A stretch of DNA of 64,000 nt from Mytilus californianus (taxonomy: Eukaryota; Mollusca; Bivalvia; Mytilida; Mytilidae). Shown piece after piece: positions 12,506 through 23,224 of this stretch (position 1 is its first letter; each line of letters begins with the position of its first letter). Location of the stretch: the NCBI RefSeq assembly GCF_021869535.1, contig NW_026262668.1:26541732-26605731 (forward strand), given 5' to 3'. The notes below the pieces were generated by a model. The model did no database searches. It was given only the letters and a program-made list of their open reading frames with translations, and was not told the DNA's origin. A program made the translations under genes and the position numbers.

Positions 12506-12722
12506 CAAGACATTTCTGCTGCAGCTTATTCATCACTATTCTAGCGGGAATTGAGTTCAGATTTGATCGGTCTGTTTTCAGAATGTCCAGTAGCTGTACA
12601 CTTTTGCAAGACTCTTTGTATATAAAGTCTGAACAATGACCGAACAAGCTTGAATTAAAAGCAAAACATGTGAACGCTGCTGAATTCAAGGCTAGCAATA
12701 TATCTGAAACATACCGTGACAT
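12506..12722 (-). CDS. Candidate host-gene coding exon (unknown gene)
   Basis: On the minus strand an ATG at 12722 opens 72 codons with a balanced amino-acid composition (MSRYVSDILLALNSAAFTCF... to ...IVMNKLQQKCLG). The frame reaches a good 5' splice donor (TTG|GTAGGT) with the GT at 12505-12504. An in-frame stop lies upstream of the ATG. An alternative is an internal exon starting after 'gtatgtttcag' just inside the ORF. Codon use is less AT-skewed than the surroundings, which is what suggests a real exon. I do not recognise a domain. No partner exon could be assigned, so it may also be a chance frame. Confidence 0.3.
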
Positions 12723-13436
12723 TTTAAAACAAGACGTATCGTTTTTATTTTAAAACACAAAAGGTTGCGTATTAAAATTAGATCAAAACTGCCGTTTCAA
12801 ACTTAAACTTATTTCCTAAAGTGCTAAATAAATGTGAAAACTAAGTTTGTATTCATTCAATATAACTTCAAGACAAAACTTCATAGTAGAGCCCATGGAA
12901 CAGAACTTTACTTAAAAGAAATCTATAGTAGGGTCAAAAGATAATCAGAAGATATAATCTTTCTAAAACTCTAGGTACATTGATGATATTTCTCCTTCTA
13001 AACTTGGTCTTATTCTTAATAATTCCAACACAAACACGAACGTGGTATCCTTGTCCAGACTGGAATATAAGAATTCATTAAGGAAGCCACCATACCAATA
13101 TATGCTTGAAACAAAATCACTGGTCTTTCCCATTTTACTATTCATGGCGTTGCTACATGAAATTTATTTAGACATAAAGTGTTCCAAATTTAGATTGTAA
13201 AAATATATAATTACTTTATCAACAGATACATTACTCGCTAAGTGCAAGCATTGGAGTTCTTTTATGTGATTTAATTGTATAGCATTGACTTTTGTAAAAG
13301 TACGAGTGTTTGTCGATAGTTTTAAGTCGTGAACTTTCGAAACCTTTCGATCTAAACACGTGTTGAACTGCTATTTTATCGCAAAAAGAGAGAGAAATTT
13401 ACCAAGGAAATAAAAACGATAAGTTGAAAACATACA

Positions 13437-13890
13437 GACAATACCATGGCCAAAGAACCAAACGAACAGGCAACACCATAGTCAAAGAAACAGACGAACA
13501 GACAATACCATGGCCAAAGAAACAGTCAAAACCATGGCCAAAGAAATAGACAAAACCATTGGAGAAGAAACAGACAAAACCATGTCCACAGAAATAGACA
13601 AAACCATGCGCAAAGAAACGGATAAAACCATGGCCAAAGAAATAGACAAAACCAATGGAAAAGAAACAGACAAAACCATGGCCAAAGAAATAGACAAAAC
13701 CTTTGGAAAAGAAACAGACAAAACCATGTCCACAGAAATAGACAAAACCATGCGCAAAGAAACGGACAAAACCATGGCCAAAAAAAACAGACAAAACCAT
13801 GCCCCATGGAATAGCCAAAAAAGCCAAAATAAACAGACAAAATTATGCCCAAAGAAACAGACAAATCATGGCCAAATAAATAGACAATCA
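13437..13890 (+). repeat. 24-bp minisatellite with 144-bp higher-order period
   Basis: About 18 tandem copies of a 24-base unit of the type 'gaaacagacaaaaccatggc' plus 'caaa'. Variant units repeat in the same order 144 bases (six units) apart: 'catgtccacagaaatagac' occurs at both 13581 and 13725. That shows a higher-order duplication. Because 24 is a multiple of three, open frames of about 135-142 codons run through on both strands (for example T-M-A-K-E-I-D-K repeats). They are most likely a by-product and not a gene. The unit resembles the 'gacaacaccatggccat' part of minus-strand R1 (about 632-648), so the array probably expanded from a dispersed repeat. Confidence 0.85.
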
Positions 13891-14264
13891 GACAAACATC
13901 AGTCATGGAAACACTAGACAATAAAATAAAGATTGAGCAACATAACCCAACCAAAACAAATACAGCAGATAAACTCGGGTCATGTGCTCAGGAATGGTAC
14001 GCAGGTGAGGTTTGCCTTTGACGAAAAACAAACATATTGATTGACATTTTGCAAATGGGTATTTCATATTTTGCATATAGCAAAAATTACTATACAACAG
14101 GGAGAATTCCAATCCTGTATAAATAATTCGCAGAAACAAACAATAAATAAAGGAAAACTGTACGTGTTATTTAAACAAATTATATATCATATGCGCATCT
14201 AGCCCTTGAGCTACATGATGATACGTATAGCAATGTCAGCCGGCTTTAATAACATTTAAGGTAC

Positions 14265-14535
14265 CAATTTTACTGCACTAGGTGCGCAGTTCTACAACAT
14301 ATGTATCTTCAATGATGCTCGGAGCCTAATATTTGAAAGAAAAACACAAAGCTTATACAAACGTTGGCGAATTGATCAAACCAAAAAGTTTCTAAATTAT
14401 ACCCAAATCTGGACAAGGAATCAAAGCTTTGCATGAGAGAGCTTATTCTTTAATTTAAAGTGAATTTTCATAACAGCATATCTCATTCAAATAATATCCA
14501 TATTTTCATGCCAGTACCAAGGTAATGGCTACTAT
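14265..14535 (-). repeat. Dispersed repeat R4, reverse-oriented copy
   Basis: The minus strand shows the R4 order: 'ccttggtactggcatgaaaa', 'gcaaagctttgattccttgt', 'ccagatttgggtataattta'. It is diverged from the copy at 5750-6070 but collinear. Confidence 0.6.
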
Positions 14536-14934
14536 AAGATTACCCGGCAAGATTTTACCACTTATCTTCACCATAAAACGTATGGCAATGTCAAATATAA
14601 AATTACCCCGTCCAGGTTTTACCACTCTTGGTCACGCAAATAATTGTGGTTAACCATCTGACGTAAAGTTGATTTATATTATTTTTCTCTAAGAGTGTTT
14701 AATTATAATTATGTTTAGGTAACGCAATAAAACATTATTAACAGATATTCATTTTCCATTGCAGATGAAGAGGATAATTAGAAATATGTAAAATATATTG
14801 AAGTTACTGTGCCATCATATACATATTAAGAATATTGTAGCAAAAACAAATTACATGTTATATGGATAATGATAGTACATGTATACGCATAGTGTGTTCT
14901 TTTAAACTATCTACATGTAAGTATTTTACATTCT

Positions 14935-15085
14935 TAGGGGCCAGCTGAAGCCCGCCTCCGGGTGCGGGATTTTCTCGCTGTGTTGAAGACCAATATTGGT
15001 GGCCTTCGGCTGTTTTCTGCTCTTTGGTCGGATTGTTGTCTCTTTGACACATTCCCTATTTCCATTCTCAATTTTATTATAAACA
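14935..15085 (+). repeat. Dispersed repeat R6, clear copy
   Basis: It contains 'gcccgcctccgggtgcggga', 'ttttctcgctgtgttgaaga', 'tcggattgttgtctctttga' and 'cacattccctatttccattc'. This is one of the most recognisable Mytilus repeats. Other copies lie at 17765-17905 (minus) and 43065-43135 (3' part only). The short minus-strand open frame through it is not a gene. Confidence 0.8.
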
Positions 15086-15404
15086 GAATTATGCAATTTT
15101 AGCTCGTATCAATATTTTTTTTCTCTCAGAATTTAGAAGAAATAAAAAATCTTATCATCTTCGTCTGGTCTTGTTTAACCGTAACAAAGTTTGTCCAATC
15201 GATTGTCTCGGTAATATATCATTTATCATGTAACAGCTAGATATATATTCCTTTTCTATTCATGCAGGGGTAAATACAACAGTCAACGACACGGTGCATT
15301 AAATATAATTTTCAAATTAGAGTATTAAAAAATAAAATTTCATAACAGCTTTATAACATTTTCTTGATCTTATAAAACTTGTATAGTACATTAAAAAAGT
15401 TTAT

Positions 15405-15452
15405 CTTAGGCAATTCATAATATACATGTAGAAAAATTATGAATTGCCTAAG
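15405..15452. repeat. Perfect hairpin, 17-bp arms
   Basis: The arms 'cttaggcaattcataat' (15405-15421) and 'attatgaattgcctaag' (15436-15452) are exact reverse complements with a 14-base loop. It could be the remnant ends of a very short foldback element or a transcribed hairpin. No flanking gene gives it a context. Confidence 0.7.
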
Positions 15453-15559
15453 ACGACATTTTAATTTAAAAAGAATATATATATAAATTGTCAATTTTCT
15501 ATGACAATATTTGCAAATATATTTTGACCTTGTTTAGATTTTATATATTCATAAAAATA

Positions 15560-15690
15560 AAGAGATGTGGTATACTAATCAATGAGACAACTATAGATAA
15601 AGACCAAAGAAAAGAGATTCATAAATTACAGGTCAATGTACGGCCTTCAACGATGAGCAAACCCATTCCGTATAATAAGCTATAAATTAC
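15560..15690 (-). repeat. Dispersed repeat R2, 3' end, minus orientation
   Basis: The minus strand reads 'tcgttgaaggccgtacattg', then 'gtctcattgattagtatacc' and 'acatctct', the characteristic end of R2 (compare 30785-30915). Confidence 0.7.
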
Positions 15691-16184
15691 ATTTCAAATG
15701 AGAAAACCAGCGGCTTATTTATGTACATGTAATATGTAAGCAATTTGAATTCTGGAATTGTGGATGCAAACTGTTCAATTTCATTTCTTTAATAAATCAT
15801 GCACGTTATTTTAAATTTTAGAGTAATTGTTTTAAGTTTAAAGAAAAGTGAAAATAAAAGTACTTGAAAGACAAATAACTGCTGTTTTATTTCCTTCCGT
15901 ACTTCCTTTCAAAGAATACTTGTAGGCGACCTATCATAGTTCACCGCAAACGACGCAAGCGGAAAGTTACGTCAAAGTGCATCCTATACAGAAAAACTAG
16001 GCTAAGCAATTTCTGTTTGTTTACTTCATATTATTTGTACAAGTTTGTCATTGATAAAATGTTTATCAATGAATTTTTTTCCTGTATTTAAACAAGTTTC
16101 GATACATTGCTTGCAGCAATAGGACCACCATTTAAATATCAACAGATTATTTTGTAATATGTTTAATGATTCAAATGGTTTAGG

Positions 16185-16510
16185 GTGTTTGGGGGCACTA
16201 GTAATCAAGTGAACACATGTACCGAAAAAGGTAAAGACACATCAATTAATATAAATGTAATATCAGATGATTGTATGACAAATGAGAGTAGACAGATTTC
16301 CCACAGTGACTATAATTCACATTCTTTTTACCGACATTATACAGAAATCTGTTACTGCAGGTATCGCTAGTGAAGCAGGAACTGCTGACCCCGCTTGGGC
16401 GCCCAATAAATTCCCCCAGGTTCTGATGGGGATTGTTATGCTCAATCTTTAGTTGTACTTTTGGTGTTTATTTATGGCCATGGTTTTGTCAGATCTTTTT
16501 TCCTGTAATA
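16185..16510 (+). repeat. Diverged R1-related repeat
   Basis: The words 'agcaggaactgctgacccc', 'ttctgatggggattgttatg', 'ctcaatctttagttgtactt' and 'ggccatggttttgtcag' follow the same order as R1 at 10495-10650 but are clearly diverged. The open frame at 16185-16370 has no recognisable domain. Confidence 0.5.
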
Positions 16511-16514
16511 ATTT

Positions 16515-17760
16515 CACTTTTAACACGCTTATAGAGAACAAGATCTATTTCAAGCTTAGATTACTGGGAAATACGATGGGTGTTGCATGCTAAACGTCTG
16601 ATACGCTTATCCTTCTAAAGCGGAATATGTCCCTTTGTTAAGATAGAGGTTCGTCAGTACAAATGTAGTTTCACTGCTTGACAACGTTTTTCAAAATATT
16701 TTGTTTCTCTTTCTGGTTGTATTTGATTTTTGTCACGTTCATTTAATATTAGTTTTCGATTCCTGTTTTAGAAGATTTTGTTCGGTAATTTCTCTACCTG
16801 TTGTTAAGTTCAAGATAAAGTCTTGAAATGTTCTTTGGAAGTGATGGAATTAAGAATAATGGTATTCATGACACTTTCTCTGTGTTTGATTGCTGACCAA
16901 TAATAATGCTACAACTGTATAAAAGTCTCCTATTTATTTCGATATGTCATGTCTTATTAATTCTTTGAAATAGCAAAATACAGATTTCCGCCAAATTGAG
17001 TTTTCCAAATACAGATTTAGTCTGATACAAATAAGCATTTCCCATTTTACTGTTTATGACAGAAAACGATAAATACTGTGCTACTGTCACAACGATTAAA
17101 TGTCAAACACGTGAACTCTGAAAATGTGGTTAATAATCTGCTGAAATCAATGGAATCACACACTGTGTTTTTCACTCAGAGAAAACCCCCTAATCATTTC
17201 AGTGTATAAATATAAGTTTATCTTTACTCCCTATGTAATATTAAGACTGCCGACACAAACATCGGAAAGTATATTACACTACAAAAAGGAAGAAAAAATG
17301 TTCGCTTCGCTTTATAAAGCATTGCAACACTGAATATGTAGAACAAAGCGGCATAACTCAATAATTACTTTCGACCGCTAACAGAAGTCTGAATGGCAAG
17401 AATATTTCGCTCTATAAAATTTTATCAATTGGATTAAAACATTCAATTAATAGATGCATATTAGATATCAAAGATTAAATCAACACTGGTTTAAAGTTCA
17501 ATAAATATTTAAACCACATTAGCATTCTATGTAATGATATTTTGATACAAAGGTAGTTATCATTAATATGATAATAAACACATTTTCTTTTGTTCAAACA
17601 TTAAAATTTCTTAATAATATAAAGCAAGAAGTTCTCCTAATTTATCAGTTGCTAATACAAAAGAAAGACGGATAGATGAACGGAAGGACAGACAGACGAC
17701 CGAGTAGATTACAAAACGGATGGAAACTTTATAAAGAGGGGATATCATGATCGGTAGCAA
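16515..17760. other. Unannotated stretch
   Basis: AT-rich sequence with short frames only. No repeat shared with the rest of the window was noticed, apart from an R1-like word 'gatgggtgttgcatgct' near 16576. Confidence 0.4.
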
Positions 17761-17764
17761 TGCG

Positions 17765-17905
17765 AGATATTTCAATAAAATTGAGAATGGAAACGGATAA
17801 TGTGCCAAAGAGACAACAACCCGACCAAAGAGCAGAAAACAGCCCAGGGCCACCAATGGGTCTTCAACCAATAGTGGACATAAAAATATCCTAGCAATGA
17901 TAGAA
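17765..17905 (-). repeat. Dispersed repeat R6, minus orientation
   Basis: The complement of 'aaaattgagaatggaaacgg', 'gtgccaaagagacaacaacc' and 'cgaccaaagagcagaaaaca' matches R6 at 14985-15085. Confidence 0.8.
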
Positions 17906-18024
17906 ACATCATATATGAAGAAAGGATGAGAAATACAAGCTTATTTCGATGCACAAAGCGGAATAACTCAATAACTATAAATGTCTTTAAAAAGACGACC
18001 AAAGTCACTACCAAAAATTGATTA

Positions 18025-18200
18025 ATGGTTGTCCAGTGGCAAATGTTAAATCCATATCAGGATGAAATTACGCGGGTGTGGAATGAATATGAGGCGGATT
18101 TAGAGGGAGGGCAGGGGACCCGGCCTCTTTTATGAAGCTACATATTATATGTTTAATGCATAGATATTTTTCTACTAACGTTGTCTAGTTTTGGGGCCCA
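18025..18200 (-). repeat. SINE-tail-like and low-copy repeat fragments
   Basis: The minus strand includes 'gatttaacatttgccactgg' followed by 'acaacc', a tail word also seen at 25745-25765. The GC-richer block 'ggagggcaggggacccggcc' follows. These are fragments of dispersed repeats. Boundaries and class are uncertain. Confidence 0.4.
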
Positions 18201-18229
18201 CTTTTTCTAAATCCCGGATCCGGATCTGT

Positions 18230-18533
18230 TTGCACAAAACCTGCACAACAAGCCAGATTGTTAACATAACGTGTTATTTCACAAGTAATACTACGCAGAA
18301 AGACATATCACCATACCCGGAATGTCTGACACAATATTCTGACTCCGAGCCGACAAGTCTTAGTTTGCCGAAAAGTCTTAGTTTTTACTCCCAAATACTG
18401 TACCACATGCTTCGTGGAGGAGAAGTCAATATTAATTTTCAAGTCTTCGGTTTGGCCCAGCCAGAGATCAAACCCACGACCTCCTGCAAATTTATGTACC
18501 ACGCTACCACGCGACAACCGAGGCGGTACGAAA
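18230..18533 (-). mobile_element. Second tRNA-derived SINE (different family)
   Basis: On the minus strand the head reads 'ccgcctcggttgtcgcgtgg' with an A-box-like region at 18502-18514 and a B-box-like GGGTTTGATCTC at 18464-18475. The body that follows includes 'ggctgggccaaaccgaagac', 'acgaagcatgtggtacagta' and 'gtcggctcggagtcagaata'. I recognise this body as a widespread bivalve SINE. The tail end near 18230 is not sharply defined. The open frames on both strands through it are not genes. Confidence 0.75.
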
Positions 18534-18539
18534 AATGAT

Positions 18540-19920
18540 TGTGTAATACTAGTACTCAAATAATGAACTGAACATTCCCCATCTGTCTTTTCTGTATATA
18601 TAACAATTTTATGTATTAAGAAAATATTGACGATCTAATCTCTCCACTATTTTCTGTTATTAGTATTTGTAATGAGAAAGAGAAAACACTATCCAATAAT
18701 TTACACATAAACACATATCTTAATCGATATCTTATTTAAGGCAATTTGTCCTTGTTTAATAAAATGAATCCCAAAGTTTGAATATTTTCTCCAAACGATA
18801 AAAGTTAATATATTTGCACATTATCAATTACGATTTGGAGTTATGCAAAGACGGAATTCGCCGTTCCAGAATCTAATGCACTATGGGTAATATTCTTTGG
18901 TGTACGCTGCAATACCATTTTGTTTCTAACGACGCCATTCTGTTTACCGTAGCTGATACATTATACGATTATCACATACTAGTAAACGAAATTTGTTAGC
19001 TGGAATATTATCTGTTAGTCCATGAATATTTTATTCTAATGATTAATGAAATAATGGTTCCTATCCAAGAACGCATGAGACTTATTTCTTGAATAAAATA
19101 CTTTAAAAAACATCAAACCAAAAAGACATAAAAAGATCTCTTATAACTTTGTAAAGTCTTTGCCTTCGGATATTGCAGCCTTGTTTTTAGTACCAGTGCA
19201 TATTCAATTCATAAACTGAAAATTTACAGACAATAATCATAGTTAAGACACTTTGATATTACTGTGAGAGCTCTATGGTGACAGCCTGGGAAAGCCTGCT
19301 TCGCGTTGTTCGAACACTGAAATTGCTCATAATACATAGAAGTTTTAAAAGGAGAATTGGCTGTAAATTACTTGCAACCACTACCTTTACAAGCGTATAC
19401 ACTTTTGTACGTATTTAATCAATAGAATTCAAACAAAAGAGATAGAAAATGCTAGAGATGAACAACCATATCAATGTGCTTAGGTGCTCCCCTGGCTAAT
19501 TACAATCAGTATAATTGCAAACAGTGTACATATTTTGCTCTCACTGTTTATTTGTGTATTTATGTCTGTATTTATTGATGTCATGTAGTGTATGTATACC
19601 ATTGTAGTTATTTGACAGAATAATGATATATATATATATGTAAACAAAATATTAATATGAATTAAATTGATAAAAGTATTGTCCGTTGGGTGCTGTACAT
19701 GCGAAACGTTTTATTTGTATACATCTTTGCACTGATCTTTAGTGCTTGACGTTTGTGAAACCGAATGTTAACGTCACAATGATTGAATCATCTATTAAAG
19801 CTTAATATGCAATGTTTGTATTGCCCCAAGAGTAAATTATAGACCGACTCACCAATAAGTATTCACAGATAGAGAAAAAGTCTATCCAGAAAAACAAGCT
19901 TATCTACAAAAATAGTGTTC
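18540..19920. other. Unannotated stretch
   Basis: No gene or shared repeat was recognised. A short (TA)n run lies at 19625-19640. Confidence 0.4.
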
Positions 19921-19924
19921 AGTA

Positions 19925-20075
19925 TTAAATGAGGAGATTTCGTATGATTGGCAATGAGAAAACTATCCATCAAGGACCAAATGACGTGAATGTTTTCAAA
20001 TGTGGGTCACCGTATGACCTTCAACATTGAGCACAAGCCAAACCGGTATATTGAGCTTCAAAATACCCGGCATGA
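19925..20075 (-). repeat. Dispersed repeat R2, 3' end, minus orientation
   Basis: The complement of 'tgaggagatttcgtatgatt', 'ggcaatgagaaaactatcca', 'aaggaccaaatgacgtgaat' and 'atgaccttcaacattgagca' is the R2 terminus. Confidence 0.75.
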
Positions 20076-20194
20076 AAAAGTGTGAAATAATTTAAGCAAG
20101 ACATCCAACGGTCTGGTTTATATTAAACAAGAAAATGAAAAACAAATTTGACAGACATGTAGTATCTAACGATATAACGGCTGAATTATACAGG

Positions 20195-20340
20195 ATCCCA
20201 ACTTCGACATATAGACTCGGTATGGGTTTTGCTCATTGTTGAAGGCCGTACGGTGACCTATAGTTCTTAACTTCTACGTCATTTGGTCTCTGGTGGAGAT
20301 TTGTCTCATTTGAATTCATACCACATCTTCTTTTTTTACA
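20195..20340 (+). repeat. Dispersed repeat R2, 3' end
   Basis: It contains 'tgctcattgttgaaggccgt', 'acggtgacctatagttctta', 'tcatttggtctctggtggag' and 'taccacatcttc', followed by a T-run. It lies about 120 bases from an opposite-oriented copy (19925-20075), so the two could form an imperfect hairpin. Confidence 0.8.
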
Positions 20341-20654
20341 TTAAGAATGTATCGGAGTTAAACATGTACAATCTTCTCCGTAACTGGTGTAACAGCACAA
20401 TATAAAACAAACAGTAAAAAACCAGTTTCAAAGGTCTTGATGGATTTAATTGATAAGCCATATTCCAACTACCCGTGATGTGCTAATAGCTGTTATGACT
20501 GTAGTTCAACGAGGCACAATATTTACTAACTTATTGAGTAAGCAGATCATGCATGATCGACCTTTTACAGATGATCTACCTTATACAGATGATCGACTCT
20601 TTGCAAGTATAATATACATTGCATGCCTTTGTTAATGTATATCAGTATCAGTAA

Positions 20655-21186
20655 ATATAAACAAGTCTAAATTGAAACAACGTTCAAACCTATGATTGTG
20701 TTGGATAAAAACCGCAATTTTTATACGTGTGCACGCAAAACAATTTTCTTGGTAAAGGGGTCTAAATACAGCACAAACAACATTTTCCAAAAGACCAAAA
20801 AAGTGAAAAAGTATATTTTAACAAAACGCATTTGACTAGCAGGTCGAACAACTGATGTTCTTAAACCCTGCTGACTGCCATTGGCGATTGCCAAATAAAC
20901 GGATCACCAGATGTAACAAAACGGATCTTATAATAAATTATTACCAAACAGAAAACAATAAACCTGCGGAAAAGATGGTATACCGCAAACATGAGGTGCA
21001 AAAATTTGTACACCATATCCGGATTTCGACAATTAATGTCTCTTCAGTGATGTTAGGAATCGAAACGGTATTTGGAAGGCCATATAATTTACCTCAATTT
21101 AAGTTAGACTCTTGAATTTTGAAAGAGTCGAAATAGGATGAACGGATCATATAAACCCGAAGGCAAATATAGTACAAGCCCAAACG
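20655..21186 (-). repeat. ~0.53-kb dispersed element, family C, copy 1
   Basis: This copy is collinear with the reverse complement of 37878-38410 over its full length. Shared words include 'aaaaccgcaatttttatacg', 'aaaaagtatattttaacaaa', 'ccctgctgactgccattggc' and 'ggatttcgacaattaatgtc'. The two ends are 'tataaacaagtctaaattga' and 'gtacaagcccaaacg'. It includes an R4-type 'cttcagtgatg' segment. There is no transposase-like frame, so it is a non-autonomous or relic element. Confidence 0.75.
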
Positions 21187-21189
21187 AAA

Positions 21190-21700
21190 AAATATATACA
21201 AGTCTAAATTAAAAACAACGTTCAAACCTATGATTGCGTTGGATAAAAACCGCAAATTTTATACGTGTGCATGCTAAACAAATTTCTTGGCAAAGGGGTC
21301 TAAATACAGCACAAAGAATATTTTCCAAAAGACCAAAAAAGTGACAAAGTATATTTTAACAAACCGCATTTGACTAGCAGGTCAAACAACTGATGTTCTT
21401 AAACCCTGCTGACTGCGATTGCCAAATAAAATGATCACCAAACGTAACAAAATGACACCATCTTTTCCGCAAGTTTATTGTTTCCGTTTGATATTAAATT
21501 AATATTTAAGATCCAGTTTGTTACATCTGGTGATCATTTTATTTGGCAATCGTCAATGGCAGTCAGCAGGGTTAAAGAACATCCGTTGTTCGATCTGCTA
21601 GTCAAATGCGGTTTGTTAAAATATACTTTGTCACTTTTTTGGTCTTTTGGAAAATGTTGTTTGTGCTGTATTAAGACCCCTTTACCAGTAAATATATATA
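21190..21700. repeat. Family C long hairpin (two head-to-head partial copies)
   Basis: The left arm (about 21287-21455) and right arm (about 21510-21693) are inverted copies of the same family-C segment: 'aaatgatcaccaaacgtaac' against 'gttacatctggtgatcattt', and 'ccaaaagaccaaaaaagtga' against 'tcacttttttggtcttttgg'. The left copy extends further out to 21191. It lies immediately beside copy 1, separated by about 5-10 bases, so three partial copies of the family sit in one kilobase. Confidence 0.75.
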
Positions 21701-21709
21701 TAAACTATA

Positions 21710-23030
21710 TAAAGTTGAAATACTACAGTCAAGTATTTTGTCGTGTGAATCTTTTAATGTAATATATACACTTTATGTACAGATGGAGATGGCTATATAA
21801 TTGAGATCCAGGTGCAGTGGTCTATTTCCCTATACAACAATAATACGAGATTTCTACACTCTACGAGTTTTTGTCAGAACTACACTGTTCTATCTCCACA
21901 TTCCCATTGGATTATAATAGCTTATTCATCTAGTTACAGTAGTTCAGAGAACAATATTTTTAAAGTGTTGTATCTACACTATTTTTCAGGTATTTTTGCT
22001 TTAAAATACTTAAAATAAAATTATCTTTAATTAACAGTACTATGCTTAAATTGTTTGCACGGTTTGAACTCAATCTATGATTAATTCTTAGAAAAGCAGC
22101 CGTCCAGAACTGGGGATATTTCACAGTTAAAAAAAATCCATGGTCTATCTCCAATAGAAATACAGAGATAACTTTCTAAAACATCATTTGTTTGTAGTGA
22201 AGTGATCTATCTCCAGAAAAGGAGATGCATTGTTTATTTAAGTTGCTGGTCTATTGAAAAAATAACATTCGAATCGAGACAGATTTACTCTTCATGTACG
22301 TAAATTCGATTCCTCTATAACTTTTTATGTCTCAGTCCAAAAAATTATGATATTGCGCTTTTAAACTTCATATGCATTTCCCAACAGTTAGAAAAATGAA
22401 AAAATACATTTTAAGATTCATTCTACGATTTATTGTCTATCAAGCTATGCAGATCTTTATTTTTTTCAAAGAATTTTCAGGTTAAAAAGATTGTCCAGAT
22501 AATACAATTGATTTAAATCTGATTCAGGATTTTACAGAGAAATTACTTTAGCATTGACATTATCGATTTTATTTTCATCGGTTAAAAACCTGGTGAATTC
22601 AATGCGGTTTCTTTATCGTTGAAGTATTTACAACTGGCAGATTGAATTGATTGTAAATTAAGTTGTCTCTCTTAGCATCATTCATTGCAGACGTGGATCT
22701 TTGTTTTGAAAATCAAATGAGACATAACATCATGAAAGGTTTATCCAATCTAATCAATGGTGGATTGCTTGGTTCTTTATTATAGTTAGTTTACATATTA
22801 ATTAAAATGTTCTGCTACAATTTTTACAACATAGAATTAAAAAAAAAAAAGACGGAAGAGAAGATGTTTTTTTTATATTCTTATGACATTCAAAACTTTT
22901 TGCTTTACGCTACCATATAACGACAGTTTAAAATCTGGGGATTAAAGTCCTATGTCTAATAAAGCAAACCTGCAACCTGCATACCGGTATTTTAAAATAT
23001 AATTTTAAGCCTGTTTGTTTTCTTATTTAT
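21710..23030. other. Unannotated stretch
   Basis: AT-rich with short open frames (21812-22018 +, 21960-22154 -) that show no domain. No shared repeat was noticed. Confidence 0.4.
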
Positions 23031-23036
23031 ATCTAT

Positions 23037-23221
23037 ATAATAGTTATTGAAGAACTGGTCATTATCGTGATATATGGACTGCCCACAGGACAGTCGTATT
23101 GACTAAGACAGCGATAATGACTGAGCCGTAGGTGAGGTCATTATCGCTGTGGCAGTCAATACCACTGTCCTACGGGCAGTCCATGTATCACAATAATGAC
23201 CAGTTCTTCAATAACTATTAT
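23037..23221. mobile_element. Foldback/MITE-like palindrome, 185 bp
   Basis: Nearly the whole element is palindromic. 'ataatagttattgaagaact' followed by 'ggtcatta' on the left pairs with 'taatgacc' and 'agttcttcaataactattat' on the right. 'tggactgccc' pairs with 'gggcagtcca'. An inner hairpin 'cagcgataatgac' / 'gtcattatcgctg' surrounds a 15-base loop. The word 'gtcattatcg' occurs in both outer and inner arms, so alternative folds exist. It has no coding capacity. The ends are not flanked by an obvious duplication beyond AT-rich bases. Confidence 0.8.
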
Positions 23222-23224
23222 GTT

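Noticed and set aside
13399-13954. Long open frames on both strands (135-142 codons) with repeated octapeptides
   Set aside because: They arise from a 24-bp minisatellite whose period is a multiple of three; frames are open on both strands and there is no start or splice context.
18191-18538. 115-codon plus-strand frame
   Set aside because: It runs antisense through a tRNA-derived SINE.
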